A stretch of 64,000 nt of DNA from the NCBI GenBank assembly GCA_032622095.1, contig CP136069.1, positions 49,460,760 to 49,524,759 on the forward strand, read 5' to 3'. Positions 46,934 through 59,204 of the stretch are shown one piece after another (the stretch's first letter is position 1; each line of letters begins with the position of its first letter). A program made the position numbers and the translations under genes. This stretch comes from Siphonodentalium dalli (Eukaryota; Mollusca; Scaphopoda; Gadilida; Siphonodentaliidae). The notes under the pieces were generated by a model that was not told the DNA's origin, made no database searches, and was given only the letters and a program-made list of their open reading frames with translations.

Positions 46934-47059
46934 GTTTACATTTCTCGAAGCTTCTTTTCGAGGGAAGTCGGGAAGAAAGTGTTTTCACCTCACCGTCCCA
47001 TATTCAACATGTTACAGCTTAATGTCAGCTCCACTAATGCCCATTTGCAGTCCCAGTAA
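46934..47059 (+). CDS. candidate terminal exon following the PAN-like exon
   Basis: Acceptor TTTATTTATTTCAG ends at 46933; phase 0, matching the PAN exon donor; 41 codons to TAA at 47057-47059: VYISRSFFSREVGKKVFSP, HRPIFNMLQLNVSSTNAHLQ. AAATAAAA at about 47353 could be a polyadenylation signal. An intervening MITE-free intron of 1.16 kb is plausible. No domain recognised. Confidence 0.48.
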   Translation, partial: VYISRSFFSREVGKKVFSPHRPIFNMLQLNVSSTNAHLQSQ

Positions 47060-47410
47060 CATAAATATGGTGGTTATTCGCAATTATACTGTGTTTTAAA
47101 CTGTTACAGTTGCCAAATATGGACACAAAAGGTCCTTAGTACAATATATGCATGAGGTTGTAAAATAATTTGTTTTTCTTGTTTTGCCTCTCGGATCACC
47201 CACCCACCCGGCATATATACCATCTTACAGGTTATATATGTATTACTCCCACACCACGATTGTTCCATTCTTTGTATACGCCCGTTTATAAAGCGTATTT
47301 TTTTCTTCAGGTTTTCTTGCTTTCCGAATGAAAACTTGAGTTATTTGAGAACGAAATAAAATACCCTCCCACTGGCGACATTATGAAAATAAAATGCATG
47401 TGTTACAGTG

Positions 47411-47870
47411 TAGACAAGAAAACCAATGTCAGAAATGGTAACGCGCTCAAGATCATATATTATATACCCATGATTATAATTATAGAATATAAAATATATT
47501 GGTTTCGCGAATGACCAACTCAGAATTCCGTTAAAATAACAATAACAACCAGCGCCTAATTAACGAACCGGCGGCCGACTCGGTCGTCTCCGACCACAAC
47601 CCCCAGTGGGCTGCAGAACGAAAAATGTCTACAAAAGTTGAAATATAAGACTTACAAATTATCTTTTCCATTGCTTTTATTTGTAATTGACATATAGCTT
47701 GTCACAAACCAAAAATTGAAATTCCCAACTACACATTTTACCGGAATCGGCCTCCGGGTCGCAGTTCGACTTTTAAATCAGTCCCAAAGATTCCCATTTA
47801 TATAAATAAAACCCCCAGCGCCCAGGCGAAACAGGAATCTCTACATGTGTATACACGCGGAGCGCGAAAT
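47411..47870 (+). repeat. dispersed repeat (family E), copy 2
   Basis: Direct copy of 40928-41240 with an additional central segment (about 47525-47700). Confidence 0.8.
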
Positions 47871-47879
47871 AAGTGCTGA

Positions 47880-49110
47880 AGATAACTGATAAACCATTCA
47901 ACTGGCTGGCGTGGGTGTGCGAACAACGCTCATTGCACGTGTATATATGTGTGTTATATATTTGGAAAAGCATATTTGTTGCACAATTATGTGGCCACAT
48001 CCGCTACTGCTAAAAAGGACTTGAAAGTTCATTTAAATTTTATCATCTGATTCAGCTGTCTGATTACTGTACAATTGTCACAGAAGAGGGCTCTCTGGTT
48101 TTAGGTTTCATAATTTATTGGATGGGGGCGACAACTCTTTCATTGGTTCATTATTCGATCCTTGTTCCTAAACATGATTGTATATATACTTTGCCTTTTG
48201 AATTTCGTTTGTCGTTGGCGTATTGTGCGTGACGTACTGCGTGGTCTATAATTATAGTGATTTAATGTGTTCAAATCCGCATATTTGTGCGTTGAATAGT
48301 GGAGTCACCAACAATGAAGGCCGGAGTCACACGTACTATACACATTATCGATAGAATAATAGGTGTGTTGGGTTACAATGGGGGAGTTTGGCGACAATTG
48401 TTTGTCATATTTACTATGACGTATTTACTATGACATAATATTTTCGCCCAATTTGGGCGGTTGTATGATGGTGGTTATTTATCTGATGTGTGTGTCGGAA
48501 TAAATGAGGGGGAGGATTTCTGTAAATGTTAGTCCAAACAGGGGGCGCCGTAAAAAAGTTGCGAGACGTGGGGGTCATTTTTTTACATTTCCATTTTTTT
48601 ACACCCACCCACCCTTTCTTGCATTTTCATAAAATTTTAGACACCCACCCCAAAACATCAAAGTTTATGTTGGTCCCCTCTTTAAAAACGACCAACCGCT
48701 CTATATTTGTCCCTTCTTTGAAAGACCAAATTAAATGTTACTTCCTGTTAACAAACATGTGCAAAATTGAACTCTAAGCAATCAACAAATGTAGAATATT
48801 ATGTGATTATATTGGTAAGTTTATAACCCAGCCTATTCATCTGTGTGAGTACAGCTGGTGAGTAGATGAAAAATATGTTGAATCCCCTGGAATGACAACA
48901 AAAAATAACTAGGGCCAGTGTTAGGGCCTACAGTAGAATAAAAAAATACACAAACTTAAATTTATCTTTTTTTCAGACATCAACCAGCATCAACTAGTAG
49001 GCCTAGAGCCTATAGTAATATCAAAAAGGAAAATGTGCATATGGACCACTGTACGATTTAACTTTTATGTATGCCTGCATGACCACCGACCCGACCTCGC
49101 ATTACGACTT
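47880..49110. other. no gene recognised; C/G-rich blocks
   Basis: 48520-48700 has CACCCACCC-type blocks similar to those near 50260, 45890 and 58650, probably another repeat family. No exon supported. Confidence 0.4.
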
Positions 49111-49115
49111 AGAAC

Positions 49116-49262
49116 TAGGCCTAAAATAATGCTTAACCCTTTGAGTTTGAACGTTGATGGTCAATTTAGTGCCAAATCCATATACACGCCGTGTATATGG
49201 ATTTGGCACTAAATTGACCATCAACGTTCAAACTCAAAGGGTTAAGCATTATTTAGGCCTAA
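49116..49262. mobile_element. 147 bp near-perfect palindrome with TTAA borders
   Basis: The core 49133-49245 reads TTAACCCTTTGAGTTTGAAC... to its exact complement, centre TACACG-C-CGTGTA at about 49188. The palindrome continues past the TTAA into the flanks (TAGGCCTAAATAATGC on the right, one extra A on the left). The CCCTTT start resembles D1/D2, so it may be a minimal relative. Confidence 0.93.
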
Positions 49263-49269
49263 TTGTATA

Positions 49270-50730
49270 TTACTGAGATTCATTTGGACAATCAGAGCTG
49301 AACTTCGGTCATGTACTGGATGGAGTTCATGTGCAATAAGAAATTCACACACATTCTGTACATGACCTTTATGTGTGCCTTCAAACTAGACCACCTTGCA
49401 TGCACATCATCTTATAAATATACACTAATTAAGTAAATAAATTTTTCTTCTTTGATAATTTTCAAATTAGCCTGAATTAGACATTAAGTGTCATTTACAT
49501 ACTAGTATATGCAGGTAATTATGGGATATAATAATTACAATGTGAACAAAACTAATGTGTCCTGGCCCCTCTTCACATCTATTTAAATAATATTTTTATA
49601 CTTTTCAGAAGACTATCTAAGGAAGGTTATATTTTTGTTTCTTTCAATAAATGTTATTAAAACTTTATTTCATGTCTACTTATTTACTTATTGATGGTTG
49701 TCAACAACACTGAAACAAATAATTTGACAATTCAAATAATTATTTGACAAAAGTATATTTAAAAATCAATTTAGTATACAAACACACATACAAATATTTA
49801 GTTCATACATTACACTCATGCATCAACTAACTGTATGAGTAAAGAGACTGTCATGAAGTATAATACTTATTGTAATATTCTGTCATGAGTTGTTAGCTGA
49901 TATTGTCAGACTGCATTAAGTTCACCCTACCCTAGAGCTATCTGAAGTATGTTTTTATTGATCTACACCGTGAAAAAGACAATTTTCAATTTAAAAACTG
50001 CCAAGCAAGCTGAAACAGACACAAAAAAAAAATTGCACGCAAAATAATTCAATGAAAATTTTGGGACCCACCCCCACAATATTCACTATTTTTCCATTTT
50101 ATATCAACTTATGGGGGTAATTATAACAATAATGAATGTATTAGTGCTTCTCATATTGTAACAAGCCACAACATATAAACAAATATGTTTAAAACAGTTG
50201 AAAATATGTCAATGAAAAAAAAATGCAAAAAAGGTGGTCAAAAACTGTTTCCGGCCTCGGATACCCACCCATCCCCCACCTCATGTCTCGTAAAACAAAT
50301 TCGCCCCCCCCCCCCCCGGCCCAAACTACATTTCCAAGTAACGATGGTTTTGTTGTTTATTTTGAGGAATCATACCACATTAGATGAATTCAGCCCAAAT
50401 ATATTAACAGTTGTCATGTAAAACATTTGCAGTAGGTTAGCGTTATTTGGTATTTGCGGATGTCGTTTGACATGAGGAAAATAGACTATTACGCTTGAAC
50501 GGGCATGTGCATTTGTCGTTGTTTAATGTATAGCAACTTGATAATCAATAACAGAGGCCTTCTCTGTCAAATACAGTCGCTCTATTTACGATATTAGTTT
50601 GGGGAACTTTCTAAATTAAACTACGCAGAAACGGATACCTGCTGCAAATTAAGGAAGCTTGCTCACGATTATAAAAGGTGCCGGAAACCGTCTCACTCGC
50701 CCCAGTGCCCACTCGCCCCAGTCGATCTGG
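49270..50730. other. no gene recognised
   Basis: AT-rich, with a C tract near 50305 and homopolymer A runs. No supported exon. Confidence 0.4.
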
Positions 50731-50738
50731 GCCAGCTC

Positions 50739-51190
50739 GGGACACACTATAAAGTGTATGCCGAGGCCGAGGCCGGCTCGAAATAAAAGGTGTATACGGG
50801 GTGTTATATGGCGTTTGGTCCGTTGTTTCTCAATGAGTATTATTGAAATATGTCCGGGCTGGGACATGGAATACAATAACGTTTGAATTGTTTTTAAATT
50901 CACAAATTTGTTGATTTTATTCAACTTTTTCGTTCTGAAACACACTATAAAGTGTATGCGGCCGGCTCCAAAATAAAAGGTGTAAGCGGACTTGATGTCG
51001 CATTATCTTCTTTGTTTATAAATAGACATGACTGAGATTTAGTACACGTGTCCCGGTTATGACATGGAAAACATTAACGTTTGAATTGTTTTTAAATTCA
51101 CAAATTTGTTGATTTTATTCAACTTTTCGTTCTTTCATTCTATAAAGTGTAAGCGGTCGGCTCCATTTAAAGGGTGTAAGCGGCCTATGT
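50739..51190 (+). repeat. tandem repeat, about 200 bp unit, 2.3 copies
   Basis: CACTATAAAGTGTATGC starts at about 50741 and 50942; a third start TCTATAAAGTGTAAGC is near 51139. Units share GGGACATGG/GACATGGAAAAC and ACGTTTGAATTGTTTTTAAA. The start itself is a short dyad, CACTATAAAGTG. Confidence 0.9.
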
Positions 51191-51199
51191 GCTTAGTGT

Positions 51200-53030
51200 T
51201 ATAGGCGCTCGGATTAACTAATTGGCGACTCTAAACTATTGTGTTTTGTGGTATTTGAGGTTTTTTGTGAAATAATAATTTAGAAAGTGAATACATTTAT
51301 TTTAAATGATAACTTTATTTAATCATAATAAACACATAAACTATAATAACAAACATGAGACATACATGATTTATAAACTGTTAACAAAAGATATCAAACT
51401 CAATACATAGATGACTCAATGAAGTTTATAAAGTGCACATACAAATAGTAAGGTAAGAATCTTTTTAAGGAAGCCGATAAAATTAAATTTTAATTAAATT
51501 TAAATTTAAAAGTGGCAATTATTAATTTACTGTTTTAAATATAAAAATATTAATGAAATTATTATGTCAATTTTGTTAATTAATTATTAATTTACTTTTT
51601 TTAAATATAAACTTTATTATTCATATATATTGTTGTCACCGATTTAGGTTGTCTTTTGTCTATAAAAATAAAATATTCTGTCGATATATAGTTTCATCAT
51701 TGTGCGGTCGAAACATCCACAGCAGTCTTACAAAAATCAACTTTTCTGGTTTTGCATTTTTTTTTGTATAAAATGCAGCAAAAAGGGAGATAACTTGCCA
51801 AATGTCATTAAAACATCGATAAATCTGGAGTATATAACGAAATTGGGTACAAATTTTGGGATTGAAAAAAGACCACACAATGATGAAACTATATATCGAT
51901 CGAATATACATGTCTAAAAGTTATCGGGGCGGAAATGCCCTTAACAACAATTTTTTCAATCCCATCATTTTATAGACAAAATATAGGAGAGGTGTTAACA
52001 ATTAAAGTGCAAGATAACTAGTTGTGACTGGTATGCAAACATTAGGCATCTCGATACACCCTTTTACGACCAGGTAGCATCATATCGCACGTTCCTAACT
52101 TGATTTTCACGTGCCACAAATGTACATTTTTATATTTCCACAGCCAATATTGCTACTTGTGCTAACAAATATTTATTACAATGGTCAAATGTCACAGTCA
52201 ATATATGAGCTGCATTAGATCATCCTACAAATAGTCCTTGAATGTCAAAATGTTTGACAGTGCCGCTTGTTTGTTATCGTAACTTGCACTTTAACTATCA
52301 TAAGTAACCATACAAAAAAACCCACACTCTTTTGTTAATGGTAGTCTTTTATATTTTTAAACTATAGATTAACTAGATATATAGTTTACAATGTGCTAGA
52401 ATTTATCCAAAATAAGTATCTTGTTTTAGTGGAAATAAGTCACATGATAGCATGTTCCAGCAAATAACACAATATCACACAGTATAAACAGTATACACCG
52501 TATACACAATCATACACCACTACAAGCCTGATAACGAAAATTAGAATATCGGAATTGTCCAGTATAAGAGAAAAGTCGAACGCATTCTGAGAGGTGCCAC
52601 CCAGCACCGAACATGAAACTGTAAATTCTATGAATTCGGTAGGCCATATTGCCGATTTGCTTAGATTAATCGACTAGCGGATTTCAGCGTCGACTTGTTT
52701 AATAATCGAGTCGACGCCGATTAGTCAAATAGTTAAATAATAACACTAGTCAGAAACAATATATGCCTTGTGTAACAACAGTGAACTACTTGAAAAATAT
52801 CCATTGAACTTGAGAAGGATTGGTTTTGCAACAAATAGGTACTGACAGTATCATTATTATTATGACACATATTTGTCAGCAGCTTTTGAGATAAACTACA
52901 TGTAGGTCACTGCGGATGGTCGGTTGAGCTCTTGATCTGCATGGCAGGTGTTACACATGTGGTAATCAAAGAGTAATTACATGGAGTAATAACTGGATTT
53001 CCTTATAATCTTATATAGCCATCAACGTTT
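51200..53030. other. no gene recognised
   Basis: Very AT-rich, particularly 51280-51660, and nothing protein-like beyond short frames. Confidence 0.4.
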
Positions 53031-53038
53031 TCCGAGTT

Positions 53039-54440
53039 TTGATGAAAAACATGGGCGCCAATAACCATCTTCGATTTGATTCTTTCCATGATTCAATAAT
53101 TTGGTATACCCTACTTGTCCAATCGTTAATAAACTTCATATGGATCTTCGGGATAACAACAAGATGGGAGTTGTGTAGTTTTTCGTTAAAAAACATGCCA
53201 CTGACAGCGATTTTGGATGTTACTATTAGCATTACTAAACCATTTAGCACAGACCACAGTCCACTTCACTCATCCGATCATCACCAAACTTCATATTTAT
53301 CTTGATATTGATCTATTAGATGAGAGCTATCAAATATGTTTTGAATTTCATAGGAAAAAATGGTCGCCAGCGGCCATATTGCATTTACGTTATATGTTAT
53401 ATCGCGTCATATCGATATCTAGTATTACTTAGAAATTTCAGCTTTCCAGATTCATGGCGCGAGAGGTCGGTCTCGGAAGGGTGGGTCCTGGTTTCTATGT
53501 GTCTATTATAACTCTTCAATGGTTAAATTCAAATTTTTTGAAAGCACGGCATTGTGATATTGTTTTAGTCTTGTGATTGGAACTTGGGATTGCAACTTAT
53601 GTTTTTGCCTTTATTATTGCCCAGTTGTGGCAATTATACACTAAACCCAGTTACAATTTATTATCATTTATTCACCAACAACCCCACCCACAAGTATGGC
53701 CCCAAACATTTTGATTAATCACATACACACGTACCCGTTCACATGTCGTATCAGTTTGCAAATAAGGTCGACCATTTTGAATTTAAATGGGACTCATCGA
53801 ACCTTCGGTTATAGAATCAAATCGGGAACGAATATCCACGAACCGTGCACAATGTAATTTGCTGAGTAGACATGATAGTTCATATTTGGTATAGGAACTC
53901 GTGCAGATAAATTGTTGCCTAACTTAAAATAGCCGACCGCGCGACTTTGCAAATACATTTATTCTGATTGAATATTGTGAAGTGAAAACCACTGATGTGT
54001 GTCGCGTTACGGAACACTTTCTATCAGTTGATCTTGAATTTTACTATTTTTATGCTAAATAATTTGGTTGATCCTACAGACGACATCCCTTGTGCGATCG
54101 TCACCAGATTCCACAATGATCTTCTGGATAACCAGGATGAGAGTAATCTAATTTTTCCGAATTTCTTTAAAAAACACGACCACAGGCAGCAATTTTGTAT
54201 CTTACTCTTTGCATGACTGAATTCTTTAGCACTTGTACAGACCACATCCCTAATCTGATAGTCACCAAACTTCATATTGATCTTCGGGGTGACCACTAGA
54301 TGGGAGCTATCAAACGCTTTGAATTTCTTTGGAAAACATTGTCGCCAGCAGTCATCTTCTATTTTGGTTTGTATATACATGTATATCTCTTCGTGCGGAT
54401 AGCCAGTATTACTTAGGTAGTTCAACTTTCCGCATTCCTG
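53039..54440 (+). repeat. diverged direct repeat blocks of about 400 bp
   Basis: 53039-53470 and 54030-54440 share ACCAAACTTCATATTGATCT, GGGAGCTATCAAA, TTTGAATTTC-T-GGAAAA, TCGCCAGC-G-CAT and AGTATTACTTAG in the same order. Each block seems to contain two related half-units of about 190 bp. Open frames across them are not conserved. Confidence 0.75.
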
Positions 54441-54687
54441 TCATCATTTGAATATAAAAATTTACCTGATACATGTAGTCCAATGAAAATTAACAAGCGT
54501 CCATAAATTAAATTTACCTATGATCCTAAGTTATTCCTCACAATCACATGCATCCTTCAAAATTTTGTTTCGTCGTATCTATTTTTAATTACCCCTATGG
54601 TAATAATGATATAGATACATTTGTCAAACATTTCTTTGTACAATATACAGGTATATAGTTTGTAACTAAATCTAGAAATATAAAATA

Positions 54688-55070
54688 CTAGCTGATCTAC
54701 TCGACTTCGTTCGGGCTATTTAGTGATTTCTTTGTGATCGCCTCCATCTGGGCAGTGCCCGGTATATACAGCGTCTGGACAAACTATTGTTCAATTGGTC
54801 CAGAAACATGCCTATATCAGCACGTTCGAGGACATGGTCTCACGTGAAATTGGACTCGTCCATATTGCTCCCGGGATCAAGGTAGTCCTACACACAAAAT
54901 TTTAGTCGGATCGGTCAAGGTCCAGAAACATGCCTATGAGCGAGGTAAAGTTGACACGTTAAATAGCAAATCCGAGTCGGATCGGTCGAGCAGTGTTCGA
55001 GTCTATAACACGCATAGATACATGCATTCATACACACATGCATACATATATTCCAAAATGTATAATAGCT
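54688..55070 (-). mobile_element. short Helitron-like element, minus strand (degenerate)
   Basis: On the minus strand the 3' end is CCCGAACGAAGTCGAG then CTAG (54688-54691) followed by T. The other end, CTATTATACATTTTGGAATA, resembles the TCTATTATATATTTTGG start of the 38 kb Helitrons. A CATGCATACA-type run lies near the 5' end. Confidence 0.68.
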
Positions 55071-55415
55071 ACAAGAATTCTATGATAAATAGTTCACGGG
55101 CGACCTGATGCATGCATCTTAGTTTTCTTATTAGTTATGTTGTTCGCCTCATAACTCGCCCAATGAGTGGACAAAGCTCTACCAGCATCGCTATTGACCC
55201 TCTGACGGATGTCTCTGCCTGGTCACATTAACCCGTCAGGTCTCGCAGGCGGATGATATATAATCAACACACATGCAGTTATACATTTCTCAATCTGACA
55301 TAAAAGTAATTCACTTGGTAAGTTAATGAATAATCCCATTTTGTCAAAATCATGCAATTTTTCTACATATATAAATGAACCAAAACATGCGATCAAGTTT
55401 ACACCTTATTGTTAA

Positions 55416-55807
55416 CCCTTTACCCAACAGAAGGGCCCTGTGCCAATGCATTCTCTTATATATGCGAGTCGACCATAGGTCGCCTCGCATATATAAGAGA
55501 ATGCATTGGCTTAACACATTAAAAATTATAAAATTGTTAAAGAATGTAAGAAAAAATGGTAAAAAGTGTTAAAAACAGATTTTTTTTAGGCCAATGCATT
55601 CTCTTATATATGCGAGGCGACCTATGGTCGACTCGCATATATAAGAGAATGCATTGGCACAGGGCATAACTGTAACTATCACAATGTGGTCAAGGAGCCG
55701 GTTCCAATGATATCCATATTTGTATGGTTCTATTGAGACAGTCCGAAGATATTTTAGGCTGTTGAAGCTTTATTTGGCCGGTTTTGGCCGGTTTGTTGGG
55801 TAAAGGG
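55416..55807. mobile_element. TTAA MITE family D1, copy 2
   Basis: 392 bp, flanked by TTAA (55412-55415, 55808-55811), nearly identical to 40301-40692 and with both 69 bp palindromes. Confidence 0.95.
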
Positions 55808-55811
55808 TTAA

Positions 55812-57120
55812 GTCGCATTTACATGTACAACGTGTGGATCAATGGGCGTTGCTATTTGTGAGAATCAAACATGCATTTAATTCATATAATAACACTGATC
55901 GCGCGTCAGTGATTGAGCTTGTACGCTGATTAATATCTCGATCGATTAAAATTCTGAATGATCGTGCAACTATATCGTAAAGGAGAAATACTATATATCG
56001 CTACAGTTTGGGAAGAGACTACAAAAGTGCATTATAGGGCCACCCGAAAAAAAACCCCGCACCCCCAAATATATAAATAATCAACTCGTTATAACGACTT
56101 CTATCAACTCGTTTTATGAATATGAATAATTCTGCTCAGTATTATCTGTTTTCTGCCTGTCGTCTGCTTTTATTACCTCTCACCCCTCAAAAATGAATAA
56201 TTATTACTTGAACACCCCTCAAAAATGAATAATAGACCGGTACAATGTACACGTTTATATCTGAATGGGCGAATCCATTTCGTATAGAAAGGGTTAATGA
56301 TCAGCAGCAAGTTTTGCCAACATTTCCTGATAATTCAGAACAGATTTCCTCAAAATCTGTTTGGATTTTTGTTTTTGTTTTTGTTTTAGAAATTTGGTAC
56401 TAGCGATTATTGTGACACATTATTTAAAGATACGGGCGGCGTTGGTGGGTATGCTGTTAAAATATTCAGCTCCGTCAAAAACCGCCATAAACAGAAGGAA
56501 TAGTAAGATATAGACAGACGTTCTTCTTATGCCAATCAGAAATATGGCATAACCAGTATGTTATTGCCAATCCCCCCCCCTTTGTTATGTAAACAAAAGC
56601 GAAAAACGTTAAGTTACCTGACTTTTGTTTAGATCCGGATATGGTAAACATAAAGATCGTTATTTGTTACTGTTTTCCTGATATGGAAAACATAAAGAGC
56701 GTTTATATCATTTTTGTGTGATTAACCAATAGAATTGCGCTGTGTTATGTAAACAGAAGCTTACTTCTGTAACACGAGCAGGCTCTTGTTTACGTACACC
56801 ATCGTACGTCTTGACGACAATATACTGTTTACGCGCTGATTATGTTTGGCATATGAGCGGAACTGTATATATCTTGGCGTTCCTTCTGTTGGTTGCGATT
56901 TGAACAAATATAAATATTTCTGCAACGAACGCCGCCCGTGGCTTTAAGATCCATCAACCCGTTGGAAATTATTGTTGGTTACTGGATTGTTGTGTAAAAT
57001 TATTAATTATTTTATCAGTTCTGGCTACCTAAAGGGACACAAAAAAATAATGTGTTCAACATCTCCAGTGTTAATGTTTTTGTCTTATCATAACAAATGT
57101 TCAGATTATATTGACGATAA
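55812..57120. other. no gene recognised
   Basis: AT-rich, with a repeated AATGAATAAT pair at about 56190-56230 and TATGGTAAACATAAAGA / TATGGAAAACATAAAGA at 56641 and 56682. No exon supported. Confidence 0.4.
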
Positions 57121-57126
57121 CGATAA

Positions 57127-57272
57127 GGATATGTGAAACTCAAGACTTTTCAACGGATAGATCCAATGAAATACTATGTTGAATGCAACAGAACAAACTA
57201 CAGTTTATTTTCAATGGAAGGGGAATAACTCTATATCTAAAATATATATAGTTATTCCCCTTCCATTGAAAA
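57127..57272. repeat. direct-repeat flank and hairpin
   Basis: 57132-57186 (ATGTGAAACTCAAGACTTTT...) recurs at 58950-59004, flanking the MITE complex. 57207-57272 is a hairpin with arms ATTTTCAATGGAAGGGGAAT. Confidence 0.85.
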
Positions 57273-57406
57273 TAATATACTTTGTGCAGAAACTTGAGCA
57301 GAGAACAGGCGTCTTTATCTCAACATAAACAACGTGTTCACAGTTTATTACATCAAATAAGTTGAAAATACAATGTTTTGGAGCTTCCTCTTTCAAATGG
57401 TATATA

Positions 57407-58911
57407 CAGTAATGCCCAATATAATCGACTCCTTAACCACCGCATAATTATGGGTATTATCAGGGGGGGGGTCGGAAAACATTACAGGATACAAGGACCC
57501 GGTGGGTGGGTGTCCCGAGCCCGGAATGCAGATTTTTTCTGAGGTCATGCAATTTTTTTCCAAAAATCATTTCTAAGACAAATTACAGCTTCAAAATGAA
57601 TTGAAACAATCAGATCCATATAGTAGTGCATGCTATAGCCTTATAGAAGTGATGGGGGGGCTATATATTTTAATTTTTTGTCCACAATTTCTCCCTTTAG
57701 CAGTTGAAACCATGGGGTGGGTCCGGTTTTGGTCGAGGAAAAAAATTGCAATGAAATAAAATCCATTCTCATCTCATCTTTTCTCATAGTTTATCATGGC
57801 TTTTTTAACTTATTATACACGCAGGTATCCTCTAACATAGAAATTCATATTGCTTAAAAGTTCTTGGTTCCCTCATTCCTTGAAATCCCACTGGAAACCC
57901 TAGTACTTTTAAATAAATACCGGTAATGTATGACCCATTAGATTGATTTGCTGTCAAAAAGCCGAAAAACCGTTGGCCTCATTTGTTTATATTAATGATA
58001 TCAGTCAAGATATTGAATAAACAATAAATACAGTGACTACGTGGTCGAAGTACATGGTCGATGTCGATACATGAGTACATTGACTTAAGTCACATACTAA
58101 CGTGTTGTTCACTGACTGGAGAATTAAAAGGCTCCAGATTAAATCTCAGAGCATATAATTAAAAAAAAAATTCGGGGGGGGGGCTCCCCCTCGGCCTTCG
58201 GGATATGCCTTCGGCATCTCCTGCTGGGATACTACTCGCCTCGACATTTTGTAGGAGAGCTACTCGCCACTCGCCTAGAATGGTTTTAAGGGGAGCTCCT
58301 CATTGCTCACCAGTGATTTCCCACATGGAGAGGACTGGAACTGTGTTTATTTAATCAAATTGATGGTGTTTTTACTTTACACATGAACATATTTTAACCT
58401 ATTGCTAATAAGGGACACAACTATCTTGTTAAAGTGGGTATTTTACCTTTATAACCATAACTATTTGGGTTTTTAAAGGTGTTGTCACTGGTTTTGTTGG
58501 CATATTTTTCAGCCATGTGCTTTGTTTATTTTTTGTGGGTGTACTTGATCAGCGTTATCTCAGTTCCGGTGCAGACACAATGAGAGACCCTTACCCTGCC
58601 AACAACACATTATTTAGTAGAATTTACAAGATTTTCATCAATTTTAGGGGTGGGTGTCCCATACCTGGGTGGAAAAAACTTACGGTCGCGGGTGGGTGTC
58701 CCAGATCTGGGTGGAAAAAACTTACGCTCCCTGGTTGGTGGGTCCCCAAAACTGAAAAACACAAAATTTCCACTTTGTATCCGTAATTTTTTTCCTGAAC
58801 CCCCCCCCCCCTGGTATTATGGGTAATTTTTCAGGATTTAGTCGGAAACATCCTGAAAGATTACTCATAATTCTGCTGCGGTTAATGAGTCAATTATTTA
58901 GGGCATTACTG
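57407..58911. mobile_element. CAGTAATG MITE copy 2 split by a nested element
   Basis: TA-flanked (57405-57406, 58912-58913). Left arm CAGTAATGCCCAATATAATC and right arm ending GGGCATTACTG match copy 1. The MITE is opened in its left arm by about 1.35 kb. The insert begins near 57460 (CAGGGGGGGGGTCGGAAAAC) and ends near 58817 with the complementary C tract, and ATTATGGGTA is found on both sides. This fits a CAGGG-ended element with a target duplication of 8-10 bp, hAT-like, though the exact ends are ambiguous. The insert has an open frame at 58517-58786 with short WKKLT repeats from a 45 bp DNA repeat; no transposase recognised. Confidence 0.75.
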
Positions 58912-59204
58912 TAATATGGCATATATTTTATATGATGTTATCTGGGATATGTGAAACTCGAGACTTTACGTCGGATAGATCCAATGAAATACTATGTTGA
59001 AATTCTCTTGCAATTTTTGTCTCGATTTATGCAAAACGCAAGTCTGGCCGTTTACCATTTATATACTAAATGGATTCTCCCAGACAGTTAAAAAGTCTAC
59101 ATGAATGGTCTATTTTTTATTTGGATAGATGTTAGGGTGATAAAAGCACACCGACAGATAAATAAAAGTGCAGAAGGGGCCGTACTTATTGAGGGAATTG
59201 TTTA

